NCBI GenBank assembly: GCA_964350245.1
Contig: CAYGJC010000002.1
Coordinates: 100,697 to 164,696 of the forward strand
Reading direction: 5' to 3'
Origin: JAJACP01 sp964350245
GTDB lineage: Bacteria > Chlamydiota > Chlamydiia > Chlamydiales > JAAKFR01
DNA length: 64,000 bases
The notes below the pieces were generated by a model. That model was not told the origin of the DNA. It saw only the letters and a list, made by a program, of their open reading frames with translations, and made no database searches. A program made the translations under genes and the position numbers. Position 1 is the first letter of the stretch. Every line of letters begins with the position of its first letter. Shown here piece after piece: positions 53,401 to 61,159 of the stretch.

Positions 53401-53572
53401 AGCGGTTGCGTCCCGATTTAAAGTAACGGGAACAGGCAAATTAGTACGGCGTCGTCCGGGTCGACGACACAAATTAACGAAAAAATCCTCATTGAGAAAA
53501 CGTGTTTTAGGCAGTCCCGCCTTAGTTTCAGAGACTCAATTGAAGATGTACAAGAAGATGATAGGAGCTTAG
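53378..53572 (+). CDS. rpmI: 50S ribosomal protein L35
   Basis: 64 residues from ATG 53378 (MPKMKTNKAVASRFKVTGTG, the L35 signature). Very basic (RRRPGRRHKL). The start lies inside the infC end; an in-frame extension to 53330 is not needed. It is in the classical infC-rpmI-rplT order; ATG has GAGAAACC upstream. Confidence 0.97.
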   Translation: MPKMKTNKAVASRFKVTGTGKLVRRRPGRRHKLTKKSSLRKRVLGSPALVSETQLKMYKKMIGA

Positions 53573-53576
53573 AGCT

Positions 53577-53936
53577 ATGGTTAGAGCAACGAGTGCACCA
53601 GCGTCACGCCGTCGTCGCAAGCGACTTTTGAAGCGTGCCAGAGGTTTTTGGGGTGATCGTAAAAATCACATTCGCCAGTCAACTAATGCGGTGATGAGCG
53701 CGATGGCGTTTAATTATCGTCACAGAAAATTAAAGAAGCGTGATTTTCGCAGGCTTTGGATCACTCGTGTGGGTGTTGGAGCGAAGATCAACGGTCTTTC
53801 ATATAGCAAACTCATTAACGGCTTAAAAAAAGCAGGATGTGAGCTTAATCGGAAAATGCTTTCCGAGATGGCCATTCACGATCCTGCTGGTTTTAAGGCT
53901 GTAGCGGAGATGGCCAAGAACGCACTTGTATCATGA
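53577..53936 (+). CDS. rplT: 50S ribosomal protein L20
   Basis: 119 residues, beginning MVRATSAPASRRRRK, with the L20 blocks RKNHIRQSTNAVMSAM and FRRLWITRVG (about residues 34-69). L20 binds 23S rRNA early in assembly and in many bacteria represses rpmI-rplT translation. It is 4 bp after rpmI and overlaps pheS by 4 bp. Confidence 0.97.
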   Translation: MVRATSAPASRRRRKRLLKRARGFWGDRKNHIRQSTNAVMSAMAFNYRHRKLKKRDFRRLWITRVGVGAKINGLSYSKLINGLKKAGCELNRKMLSEMAIHDPAGFKAVAEMAKNALVS

Positions 53937-54958
53937 CACTTGAGGAAACGATCACGGCGATCAGGTCAGACGCAGAACAAGACCTTTGCTTGTGCACACA
54001 AGCTAAAGAAGTAGATGCCTTAAAGGTCAAGTATCTGGGAAAGAAGGGGCGTGTGCAGGGGTTGATGCCCCTGCTTAAAGATCTCCCAAATGAGCAGCGT
54101 CCTCAACTGGGCAAGTTGATCAACGATCTCAAGGCTACACTTGAGGAGCAATTTTCCTTCGCTATTGAGCGTTTTGCATCAGCCGAGTTAAATGCTCGGC
54201 TAGAGACTGAGTGGGTGGATGTCACCCTCCCCGGTCGCCGCCGTTTTCTTGGTCGGGAGCATGTCATTGTCAAGATGTTAGATGAGGCTTTAGAGATTCT
54301 CTCTGGCATGGGTTTTTCTGTTCAGTATGGGCCTGACATTGAGTCAGACTTCTACAACTTTGAAGCGTTGAATTTTCCTAAAGATCATCCTGCCCGTGAC
54401 ATGCATGACACCTTTTACATTTCAGGCGACATGTTGTTGCGTACGCACACATCCAATACGCAGGTGCGTGTAATGGAGAGCTGTTCACCACCTATTCGAA
54501 TGGTAGCGCCCGGTAAGAGTTATCGAAACGAAGATGTTTCGGCACGTTCTCACGTTTTGTTTCATCAAGTGGAAGGGCTTTACATCGACAAAAATGTTAC
54601 GTTTGCGGATTTGTTAGCGACATTAGAAGAGTTTTTTGTTAAGCTGCTCGATCAAGAAATCAAGATGCGCTATCGTCCCAGCTATTTTCCTTTTGTGGAA
54701 CCTGGGGTAGAGATAGACATTAGTTGCATCATGTGTGAGCAGAAGGGGTGTTCTGTTTGTAAGCAGACCGGTTGGCTTGAGGTGGCTGGGGCTGGCATGG
54801 TGCATCCCGAGGTAATGAAGTCAGGTGGTTTAGATCCAGAGGAGTATTTAGGCTATGCCTGGGGCTTTGGAATTGAGCGTTTAGCGATGTTACGGTATCG
54901 GATCCCTGATATACGGCTTTTTCAGGAGAACAACTTACGGTTTTTACAGCAATTTTAG
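53933..54958 (+). CDS. pheS: phenylalanyl-tRNA synthetase alpha subunit
   Basis: 341 residues, ATG overlapping the rplT stop. N-terminal coiled-coil arm, then the class II core with GPDIESDFYNFEALNFPKDHPAR, DTFYI, MLLRTHTSN, PGKSYRNEDVSARSH (motif 2) and GWGFGIERL-type motif 3 (YAWGFGIERLAM). No pheT follows; in Chlamydia the two subunit genes are also apart. An extra Cys-rich stretch (CIMCEQKGCSVCKQTG, near 262-280) is an insertion in the pattern of many bacterial PheS. A tRNA-Ser gene follows after 1 bp. Confidence 0.96.
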   Translation: MTLEETITAIRSDAEQDLCLCTQAKEVDALKVKYLGKKGRVQGLMPLLKDLPNEQRPQLGKLINDLKATLEEQFSFAIERFASAELNARLETEWVDVTLPGRRRFLGREHVIVKMLDEALEILSGMGFSVQYGPDIESDFYNFEALNFPKDHPARDMHDTFYISGDMLLRTHTSNTQVRVMESCSPPIRMVAPGKSYRNEDVSARSHVLFHQVEGLYIDKNVTFADLLATLEEFFVKLLDQEIKMRYRPSYFPFVEPGVEIDISCIMCEQKGCSVCKQTGWLEVAGAGMVHPEVMKSGGLDPEEYLGYAWGFGIERLAMLRYRIPDIRLFQENNLRFLQQF

Positions 54959-54959
54959 T

Positions 54960-55044
54960 GGAAGAGTGGCAGAGTGGCCGAATGCGCCTGTCTTGAAAAC
55001 AGGAGTTGGGCAACCAACCGGGGGTTCGAATCCCTCCTCTTCCG
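54960..55044 (+). tRNA. tRNA-Ser (anticodon TGA)
   Basis: 85 nt, class II with a long variable arm. Acceptor GGAAGAG/CTCTTCC with discriminator G; anticodon loop CTTGAAA between the CCTGT and ACAGG stems gives TGA. It starts one base after the pheS stop, so it probably shares the transcript. Its 3' end is repeated further downstream. Confidence 0.96.
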
Positions 55045-55318
55045 TTTTTTCTTCGAAAAACCGTCATCGTCGGGACGCCTCGGTGCCCTACGGACACTCT
55101 CGGACATTTCTTCTGAACGCTCCACCGGAGCCTCCAGAAGTGTCCAATGTCCTCCTCTTACGAAAGCCAAAAGGAGAAGCTTAAGCTTCTCCTTTTTGTT
55201 TTGGAAGAGAAGCGGAAGCGGCTGAGCTTTCGCGTGAGGGCTTCGAAAGGTTGAAACTCGCAAGCGAGAGCGAGACGAGTAACTCCGCCCTGGAAGAATG
55301 TCCCCCTCTTCCGTTTTT
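55036..55318. repeat. 14-bp direct repeat of the tRNA-Ser 3' end
   Basis: CCTCTTCCGTTTTT occurs at 55036-55049 (end of the tRNA and beyond) and again at 55305-55318. Duplicated tRNA 3' ends mark integration sites (att) of mobile elements; here only about 255 bp of non-coding DNA is between them, so if this was an element it is decayed. A GGAAGAG at 55203-55209 pairs with the second copy, which resembles the tRNA acceptor stem. No integrase is visible. Confidence 0.4.
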
Positions 55319-55536
55319 GGCGGCATCTTTGTTCGATCGCTCTTCGGTTGTACCCCCCAGTACTACCCTTGCCCTAGATCGAACAAATCTGCTCACCAAA
55401 AAATCCCCTAAATCTCATTACCACGTTTTTATGCCTCAAATCACCGTTATTTGATTGATATGATTCATAATTTTGTATATATTTGACAAATATGCATCAT
55501 GTGAGTCAGAATTGAGTTATAAAAACTATGAGGTAG
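55045..55536. other. structured gene-free region after tRNA-Ser
   Basis: About 490 bp without a gene; short frames on both strands have no recognisable content. It contains (i) an interrupted hairpin 55102-55145 (GGACA, CTTCTG and GCTCC stems pair with GGAGC, CAGAAG and TGTCC), (ii) the palindrome at 55169-55196, (iii) a CTCGC/GCGAG hairpin near 55256-55267, and (iv) an 11-bp inverted repeat TTTGTTCGATC (55328-55338) / GATCGAACAAA (55377-55387). An unknown RNA or the remains of an inserted element are both possible. The last 100 bp are AT-rich, with a TTGATT-17-TGTATA promoter-like pair at 55451-55479. Confidence 0.45.
55169..55197. terminator. 28-bp perfect palindrome with T-run
   Basis: AAAAGGAGAAGCTT followed by its exact complement AAGCTTCTCCTTTT, then another T and GTTTT. 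The long stem, flanked by A- and T-runs, fits a bidirectional intrinsic terminator for the pheS-tRNA-Ser transcript. Confidence 0.75.
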
Positions 55537-56880
55537 ATGATGAAGTATCCCGAGCCTGAATCCCATACATTGGAGTTCAAAAGCACGCTACCCAAAAACG
55601 ATCAGGTCATTAAAACAGTAATCGGCTTTTGTAACCAAGCTGGTGGACGCTTAATTTTGGGGGTTAACAATGATGGTAAAATCACTGGCATAGAAGAAAA
55701 TGAAGCCATGAAATTGATGGAGTGGCTAGAACATACAATTTATCAAACAACTACTCCCCCAATCATTCCTAAAATTCTTTTGCAGAGAATCGGAGACAAA
55801 TTGATTTTAGTCGTAAAAGTTTCATCGGGCATGAACAAACCATACTATAAAAAAAGCAAAGGGCTAGAAAGTGGTACCTACGTCCGATTTGGGAGAAGTA
55901 CTCTCCGCGCCACTTCAGACATGATCGAAGAATTGAGATGGCAGGGGAGAGGTCTCTCTTTCGATGTTATGCCTATCTATCAAGCTGCTGTTGAAGACTT
56001 AGATTCAAAAAAGATAGAAAAATTTTTAGAAAAAAGGACAAATGAAATACAAGTTTCAATCACAGAGGAGATATTAAAAGCATACAAGTTGATTGCCGAA
56101 GAACATGCTCACACCTATCCTTCCGTTTGCGGTTTATTGCTTTTTGGTAAAAAGGTAGATTACTGGCTGCCGGAAGCAATGATTATCTGCTCGCATTTTT
56201 CTGGCATTTCTGGAAGGGAGGCTATTGCAACAAGAGATTGTACAGGCACTCTTTTTGAGCAGTTTTCGAACGCCTATGAATTTATACTCAGTCAAATCAA
56301 TAAATCTTTTACAATCCGCCAGCCGAAAAGAGAGGAGAAATGTGAAATTCCGGAAGTTGCGATTAGAGAGCTTCTTCTCAATGCGATTATTCATCGAAAC
56401 TATTATTTAAGAGCTCCCATTAAGGTTGCCATCTTTCAGAATCGGATCGAAATCTTTAGCCCCGGGGGATTTCCAACTCCCTTTGCCAGCCTGAAGCTAG
56501 GGTTGACTGATGTCAGAAACATGGCTATTTGTAAAATTTTTCGGGAATCAGGCTATATTGAAAAACTGGGATCGGGGATTCTAACCGCATTTGAAGCTTA
56601 CGAAAAATGGGGACTACCTGAACCTTCCATCATTGATGGTGAAAATTTTGTAAAGTGTATTTTACCCAGAGATTCTTATGCTGTTAAAACCTCTGATGAT
56701 CTTCAACCAATTCTTAGGCTATTCACAACTGCTGATGAATTGGCTGTATCAGACATCATGAAGGCACTCCATATGCCGCGGGCCACAGCGACAAGGCGTC
56801 TGAACGAGCTTGTTAAGAATGGAGTGCTGACCAAGTTAGGGAGAGGCAAGGGAACAAAGTATAAGAAAACAGCCAAGTAA
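55537..56880 (+). CDS. AlbA_2 (Schlafen-like) domain / ATPase-type transcriptional regulator, COG2865
   Basis: 447 residues, AGGT site before ATG 55537 (a second ATG follows). N-terminal AlbA_2 domain (about 8-130; ETH-type LEFKSTLP, then GFCNQAGGRLILGV). The middle has the COG2865 HATPase_c_4-like part (RELLLNAIIHRNY near 271; FSPGGFPTP; GLTDVRN; ESGYIEKLGSGI). The last about 65 residues form a winged helix (VSDIMKALHMPRATATRRLNEL). Members are found as putative regulators and in phage-defence loci; role unknown. It is the first gene of an accessory region. Confidence 0.82.
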   Translation: MMKYPEPESHTLEFKSTLPKNDQVIKTVIGFCNQAGGRLILGVNNDGKITGIEENEAMKLMEWLEHTIYQTTTPPIIPKILLQRIGDKLILVVKVSSGMNKPYYKKSKGLESGTYVRFGRSTLRATSDMIEELRWQGRGLSFDVMPIYQAAVEDLDSKKIEKFLEKRTNEIQVSITEEILKAYKLIAEEHAHTYPSVCGLLLFGKKVDYWLPEAMIICSHFSGISGREAIATRDCTGTLFEQFSNAYEFILSQINKSFTIRQPKREEKCEIPEVAIRELLLNAIIHRNYYLRAPIKVAIFQNRIEIFSPGGFPTPFASLKLGLTDVRNMAICKIFRESGYIEKLGSGILTAFEAYEKWGLPEPSIIDGENFVKCILPRDSYAVKTSDDLQPILRLFTTADELAVSDIMKALHMPRATATRRLNELVKNGVLTKLGRGKGTKYKKTAK

Positions 56881-57174
56881 CAATCTGCTGCGATCTCCAC
56901 CATTCATATGCTATTCGGAACAAAGCATGAAGAAAAGTTTAGCTTTGCCTCATACTTTAGAATTACATAGCGCTTGTCGGGGTAGCAGACTAGAAATAAT
57001 CGACTGAAGTAGACATGCTTCTGTTCTTGTATTAGGAAATACACACAAAATTCAGTTTAAGATGCTAATGTGAGGAAAAGATGAAATTTCTTCGAAGGGA
57101 GGAACCGCGCTATTTGTTCAAACAGATGTTTCAAATTGTGCCTCTGTAAACTATCTCATATGTGAGAATAAAAT
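56881..57174. other. gene-free stretch with a 22-codon ORF
   Basis: About 290 bp without a recognisable gene. A 22-codon ORF (57081-57149, MKFLRREEPRYL..) with a GAGGAAAAG site could be a leader peptide or the remnant of a gene. A near-palindrome TCTCATATGTGAGA (57154-57167) lies 7 bp before the GNAT start, possibly an operator. Evidence for both is weak. Confidence 0.25.
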
Positions 57175-57636
57175 ATGAAGCCCTATACCGTAGAAATTGT
57201 GGAGAGCCTCCCAAAAGAAATCGATGAGAAGACGAGAGCCGATCTCATCGCCTATGAAAAGAGCCATGGAATCGATTTCAATTTTAAACGCTTTTCCATC
57301 ATTCTAAAAAATAATGCCGATGAAGCGGTAGGTGTCCTGAATGGATTTACCGTTTATGCCGAAGTGTATGTCGATGATCTTTGGGTAGATCAATCATGCC
57401 GCAGGCAAGGTTTAGGGCGCAAACTGCTGCAACTCCTCGAAGAGCGGTTTAAAGGAAAGGGCTTCCATAACATCAGCCTGGTCACCAGCGCCTTTCAGGC
57501 TCCAGGTTTTTATGAGAAATGTGGGTTTAAGCGGGAGTTTGTAAGAGAAAATGTCCAAAACCCCAAGCTAACCAAAACATTTTTTGTTAAGTATTTTGAT
57601 GAGGTGCAAACGCAAGGTGTAGTTTCAGATTGTTAA
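57175..57636 (+). CDS. GNAT family N-acetyltransferase
   Basis: 153 residues. Acetyl-CoA binding motif A DDLWVDQSCRRQGLGRKLL (RxxGxG/A type), then beta strand NISLVTS and motif B FYEKCGFKREF. Acetylates an amine of unknown kind; N-terminal part (PKEIDEKTRADLIAYE) is not diagnostic. The gene starts at ATG 57175 and ends 4 bp into the convergent SnoaL-like gene. Confidence 0.85.
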   Translation: MKPYTVEIVESLPKEIDEKTRADLIAYEKSHGIDFNFKRFSIILKNNADEAVGVLNGFTVYAEVYVDDLWVDQSCRRQGLGRKLLQLLEERFKGKGFHNISLVTSAFQAPGFYEKCGFKREFVRENVQNPKLTKTFFVKYFDEVQTQGVVSDC

Positions 57637-58043
57637 GATGCTCTCATCTGCTTCTCAAGGGTCCAGCTGTCAAGATAAGCCCAATATTCGACGACTTTTT
57701 CATTCTCAAGTCGATACATAGACATTCCTTGGTAAGTGATCGGATTGCCCTGAGCTTCAATGCCGTTCAATGCTTTTTGATCGGTTCCTGTGGCGCGCCA
57801 ATAGGAAACAACGATGTCGTTATCTTCCAATGTATGAAGTAGGGTCACATTAAGATCAGGGATTGCCAAGATCCACTTTTGGATGGTCTCTGTCATCTCT
57901 TCACGCGATTTGAACTCTCCTAAAGGGCTGTGAATGCGAGTGGATTCTGAAAATGCATCGGCGATCATTGCCAGATTTTTCTTGTTCCACACTTCGAGCA
58001 TGTATTTTTCAATGAGGCTCTTGTTCTTTGATTGGGATTCCAT
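57633..58043 (-). CDS. SnoaL-like (NTF2 fold) protein
   Basis: 136 residues. Typical SnoaL/ester cyclase features: YMLEVWNKKNLAMIADAFSES at the start, IHSPLGEF, REEMTETIQKWILAIPDLNV and YWAYLDSWTLEKQM near the end. The fold binds small ligands; members cyclise or hydrolyse polyketide-like compounds but many have unknown roles. Divergent from the autotransporter gene, with 56 bp between the starts. Confidence 0.82.
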   Translation of the reverse strand: MESQSKNKSLIEKYMLEVWNKKNLAMIADAFSESTRIHSPLGEFKSREEMTETIQKWILAIPDLNVTLLHTLEDNDIVVSYWRATGTDQKALNGIEAQGNPITYQGMSMYRLENEKVVEYWAYLDSWTLEKQMRAS

Positions 58044-58099
58044 TATGTCCTTGTAAAGAATACGTTTTACATGTACATGTTGGGCTTAAAAGACGGGTC

Positions 58100-60145
58100 A
58101 TGATGACACGATACCGTTATTTATTACTAGCTCTATTCAGTATGGCAATGCCTATCCACGCTGCTACCACAATCGTTAAAAATGGCGAGATGTCGGGTTC
58201 CATTTTCCTTGGCGGAGACGATGACCGTATCTTAGTCGAGGCGGGAGGCGCCATTGAGTCGGCTGTGAACTTCGAGATTGGAGCTGAACTTTTGGGAGCG
58301 AATGTGCTGGGCAGCAATAGCGGCTCCATCACCATGACTGGAGAGGCTGCTGGTGGAATGCGCGGCGTGGGCACGGGGGCAGAAATTCTCAATATGGGTA
58401 GCATTACGATGACGAATGAAACTGCTACCGGAATCAATCTGGGTGGAACAGATGTTAGAGGCAGCAATACGGGTGATATTACTGCTTTAGATATTAATTC
58501 CGTAGGAATGCTTACAGAAGCTTCCGGAGGAGTGCTCACTAATAGCGGTGCAATCAATATGTTTGGGGACAATAGTTTTGGAATCCAAGATAGTGGTGCA
58601 TCTAATATGCTGATTATCAATCGTGGTGCTATTTTTACCACAGGAGCTTCGGGACATGGCGTTTCGCTAAGAGGAGCGAACCAAACTATGGTCAATACGG
58701 GCTCGATTGTGACAACAAACACGCAAGCTGATGGAATTCGGTCTATTGTCGGAGCGAATCAAGTGGTAGATAACCGCGGCACCATTGTGACATTTGGAGG
58801 TGGAGGAGATGCCATTTTAGTGGCAGGCATCACTCCAACAGCGTTCAATAGTGGAACGATTATCACTTCTGGAGGAGGTGCGCATGGCCTTCGGTCTGGT
58901 GCCGCTGGTGCTATACTTGTAAACAGTGGGTTGGTCTCAGTCTCAGGGCCTATAGCTGACGGTGTGTTTAGTGTAACGGCAAATAATGTGCTCACAAATA
59001 GTGGAACCATCCGTTCATCAAATTATGCCATTAACTTTTCCGGAGCAGATTCAACCGTTAATCTACTCCGAGGCTCGAGTCTGCAAGGAGCTGTACGCTC
59101 TGTTAACCCTCTCAATCTCAATGTGGAAACCGGCCTCAACTTGGCTCTTACGATTGAAGGGGATTTCGCTGCACTTGGAATCGATGCGCCGTTTGCACAA
59201 GTTGGAAGTGTAGTTGGAGTCGTGGATCCGACGGGGCTTTCACTGCAAGCTGATGTTCTGGCTGATCTCTCAGACACCATTTTAGATGGCATTTATCGAC
59301 AGCGGATAGGGTGTTGCACCTCTTGTGGATGTGGAGCTTGGATACAGGGAGTGGGCAGCTACCGTAAACGGAGCCACAACGATGGGGTCATTGGCTATCA
59401 CAATTCTCAAGGAGGTTTTCTCCTCGGATATGGAGGAAATCAGCTGGGTATCTTTGGGGGGGCCACATTCGGAAGGGCTGAGGTTGATAAGAAAACACAA
59501 ACAGCTGTTATCAACACCTATCTAGGGGGTGTGACTTATGAGGGACGCTTTGGTGACACCTACTTTGGAGCAGCGCTTGCTCTTGGGTATGTCGATTGGG
59601 GTAATTACCGTTATGTGATGAACAATCTAGCCCCCGGAGGTGTAGAAACAGCTAAAGCTTCAGTAGATGGACTCTTTGTCTCTCCTGAACTGACCGTAGC
59701 ACGTCAAATAGGAATGTTTTTCTGTAAGCCTTTAATCACAAGCTTCACATTGCGTTACGCAGGTCTTTTCTTAGGAGATTATGAGGAGAAGGGGTCTCTC
59801 ACCAATTTCTCAGTCAGAGACCGTGAAGTAGATCTGCTCACAACGCGCTTTGAAGCAGCTTTACCCTTTGATCAAACATGGGGAGAGTGTTGTCGTAGCC
59901 TTGAGCCGTACGTAGGCCTTTTTGGCCGCTACCAAGTGGGCGGCACCCATATCCAGGGAGAACTTCTTGGGCAGTCGCTAGAGTTTGGTCAGTTTGGTCC
60001 AAACAACTTGGTTGCCTTTTTCTTGGGTTTTAGAGGAGTTCAGTCGATCGGGTGCTTGGATCTTACACTTAATCTAGAAGGGAGCTTCGATAATGAGAGA
60101 GGTTCGCGTATTCTCGGTGAGGGTGGCCTCGCTTGGCGCTTTTAA
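58100..60145 (+). CDS. autotransporter-like outer-membrane protein
   Basis: 681 residues from ATG 58100 (ATG 58103 also possible; upstream in-frame extension to 58028 lacks support). Signal peptide (LLLALFSMAMPIHA). The passenger (about 20-400) is a chain of about ten short repeats with NSGSI/NTGDI/NRGTI plus a hydrophobic turn, a right-handed beta-helix pattern. The last about 260 residues form the autotransporter beta-barrel, starting near a Cys cluster (GCCTSCGCGAW) and ending in F (GEGGLAWRF). Barrels ending in Phe are recognised by BamA. Cys pairs suggest disulphide cross-links, as in chlamydial outer-membrane proteins. It is 12 bp upstream of another outer-membrane gene. Confidence 0.85.
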   Translation: MMTRYRYLLLALFSMAMPIHAATTIVKNGEMSGSIFLGGDDDRILVEAGGAIESAVNFEIGAELLGANVLGSNSGSITMTGEAAGGMRGVGTGAEILNMGSITMTNETATGINLGGTDVRGSNTGDITALDINSVGMLTEASGGVLTNSGAINMFGDNSFGIQDSGASNMLIINRGAIFTTGASGHGVSLRGANQTMVNTGSIVTTNTQADGIRSIVGANQVVDNRGTIVTFGGGGDAILVAGITPTAFNSGTIITSGGGAHGLRSGAAGAILVNSGLVSVSGPIADGVFSVTANNVLTNSGTIRSSNYAINFSGADSTVNLLRGSSLQGAVRSVNPLNLNVETGLNLALTIEGDFAALGIDAPFAQVGSVVGVVDPTGLSLQADVLADLSDTILDGIYRQRIGCCTSCGCGAWIQGVGSYRKRSHNDGVIGYHNSQGGFLLGYGGNQLGIFGGATFGRAEVDKKTQTAVINTYLGGVTYEGRFGDTYFGAALALGYVDWGNYRYVMNNLAPGGVETAKASVDGLFVSPELTVARQIGMFFCKPLITSFTLRYAGLFLGDYEEKGSLTNFSVRDREVDLLTTRFEAALPFDQTWGECCRSLEPYVGLFGRYQVGGTHIQGELLGQSLEFGQFGPNNLVAFFLGFRGVQSIGCLDLTLNLEGSFDNERGSRILGEGGLAWRF

Positions 60146-60157
60146 GGGTCTAGAATA

Positions 60158-61123
60158 ATGCGCAAGGGCTACTTTCTTTTCATTGCATGTATGCAGATTT
60201 TCAGCTCTTTGCCTGCAAATACCCATTCAGTCACTACGTTTGCTGCTGAATGGCTTTATATGTTGCCAGCAATTGAGCAGCCCTATTTCGTGATCGATCG
60301 TGTCCAAGTTGGACCAGTTGAATTTGAAGAAAAGCGTTTCCGCAATGAGCAAAGCTGGCAATCCGGATATCGTCTGGAATTAGACTACCTCTTCAATCAG
60401 TGTCAGAATGCCTTCCAGTTAAGATGGACCCATTTTCCTACTTTCTCTGAATCAAAAAAACTAACAGGTGCAAATCTTATTCCTGTGATCACCATTCCCG
60501 CTGCTGCCTTTCCTCAACTGTTCAATACGGCGGAAATTGAAGATACTTTTCATTTCCATTATCTTGATTTTTTATTTTGCCAAAAATTGATCAATCTTCC
60601 TTGTTTTGCGCTTGATTTGCTGGGTGGCATCCAATATGGATGTCTCAATTTTGAAGAAGATATTCGATATCTTGGGAATGCGAATGAGCTTGTTGAGGAT
60701 ATTTTTTTCTCTCGAACCTGGGGGATCGGGTTTGAAATAGGTTCAGAGCTTTTCTTTCGGTTGATGCGGTGCTTAGATGTACGTGGAAGAGGGTATGTCT
60801 CACTTTTGGCCAGCAAAGATGAGGTCAGGAGAAAAAGAGTCATTACCCAAAACGCTATTTTGACCGGACTGGGTGATTTGGTTAACGAAGACTACTGGGA
60901 TCTTTTGCCCATGGCAAATGTGCGCCTGGGTCTCGCTTACCATCGGCAATGCTGGAAACAGAGCAGAATTTCCATAGAAGCTGGGTACGAAATGATTACG
61001 TTCTTCCGCTCAATCGACCGGATATTTTTCACCAGCCCTGAGCCTCCGCAATCAGGGAGTATTGATCAGCTGATGAATTTTTCAATGCATGGACCTTTTC
61101 TACGTCTTGAACTGAGTTATTAA
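60158..61123 (+). CDS. outer-membrane protein, MOMP-like (Lpg1974/parachlamydial type)
   Basis: 321 residues, signal peptide (LFIACMQIFSSLPANT). Alternating strands with many aromatic residues (FAAEWLYMLPA; YRLELDYLFN; LLGGIQYGC; GIGFEIGSELFFRL) and a final Tyr (RLELSY) fit a beta-barrel of the Legionella-type MOMP family common in chlamydia-like bacteria. Cys residues are frequent. It follows the autotransporter by 12 bp, so is probably cotranscribed. The family call is a tentative one from pattern. Confidence 0.6.
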   Translation: MRKGYFLFIACMQIFSSLPANTHSVTTFAAEWLYMLPAIEQPYFVIDRVQVGPVEFEEKRFRNEQSWQSGYRLELDYLFNQCQNAFQLRWTHFPTFSESKKLTGANLIPVITIPAAAFPQLFNTAEIEDTFHFHYLDFLFCQKLINLPCFALDLLGGIQYGCLNFEEDIRYLGNANELVEDIFFSRTWGIGFEIGSELFFRLMRCLDVRGRGYVSLLASKDEVRRKRVITQNAILTGLGDLVNEDYWDLLPMANVRLGLAYHRQCWKQSRISIEAGYEMITFFRSIDRIFFTSPEPPQSGSIDQLMNFSMHGPFLRLELSY

Positions 61124-61133
61124 TCAAATTGAT

Positions 61134-61159
61134 CATGAGAAATTTGTGTGTTTCTCATG
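61134..61159. terminator. convergent terminator hairpin
   Basis: CATGAGAAA (61134-61142) pairs with TTTCTCATG (61151-61159) over an 8-base loop TTTGTGTG. It lies between the convergent outer-membrane gene and AAA_14 gene, overlapping the latter's stop. Confidence 0.5.

Noticed and set aside
54955..55326. Overlapping frames across tRNA-Ser and the structured gap
   Set aside because: Several frames translate the tRNA itself; none shows domain content or a ribosome site.
58117..58722. 201-codon minus-strand frame opposite the autotransporter gene
   Set aside because: Its Pro/Ser/Ile-rich content mirrors the Gly/Asn/Thr repeats of the plus-strand gene; no ribosome site or known domain.
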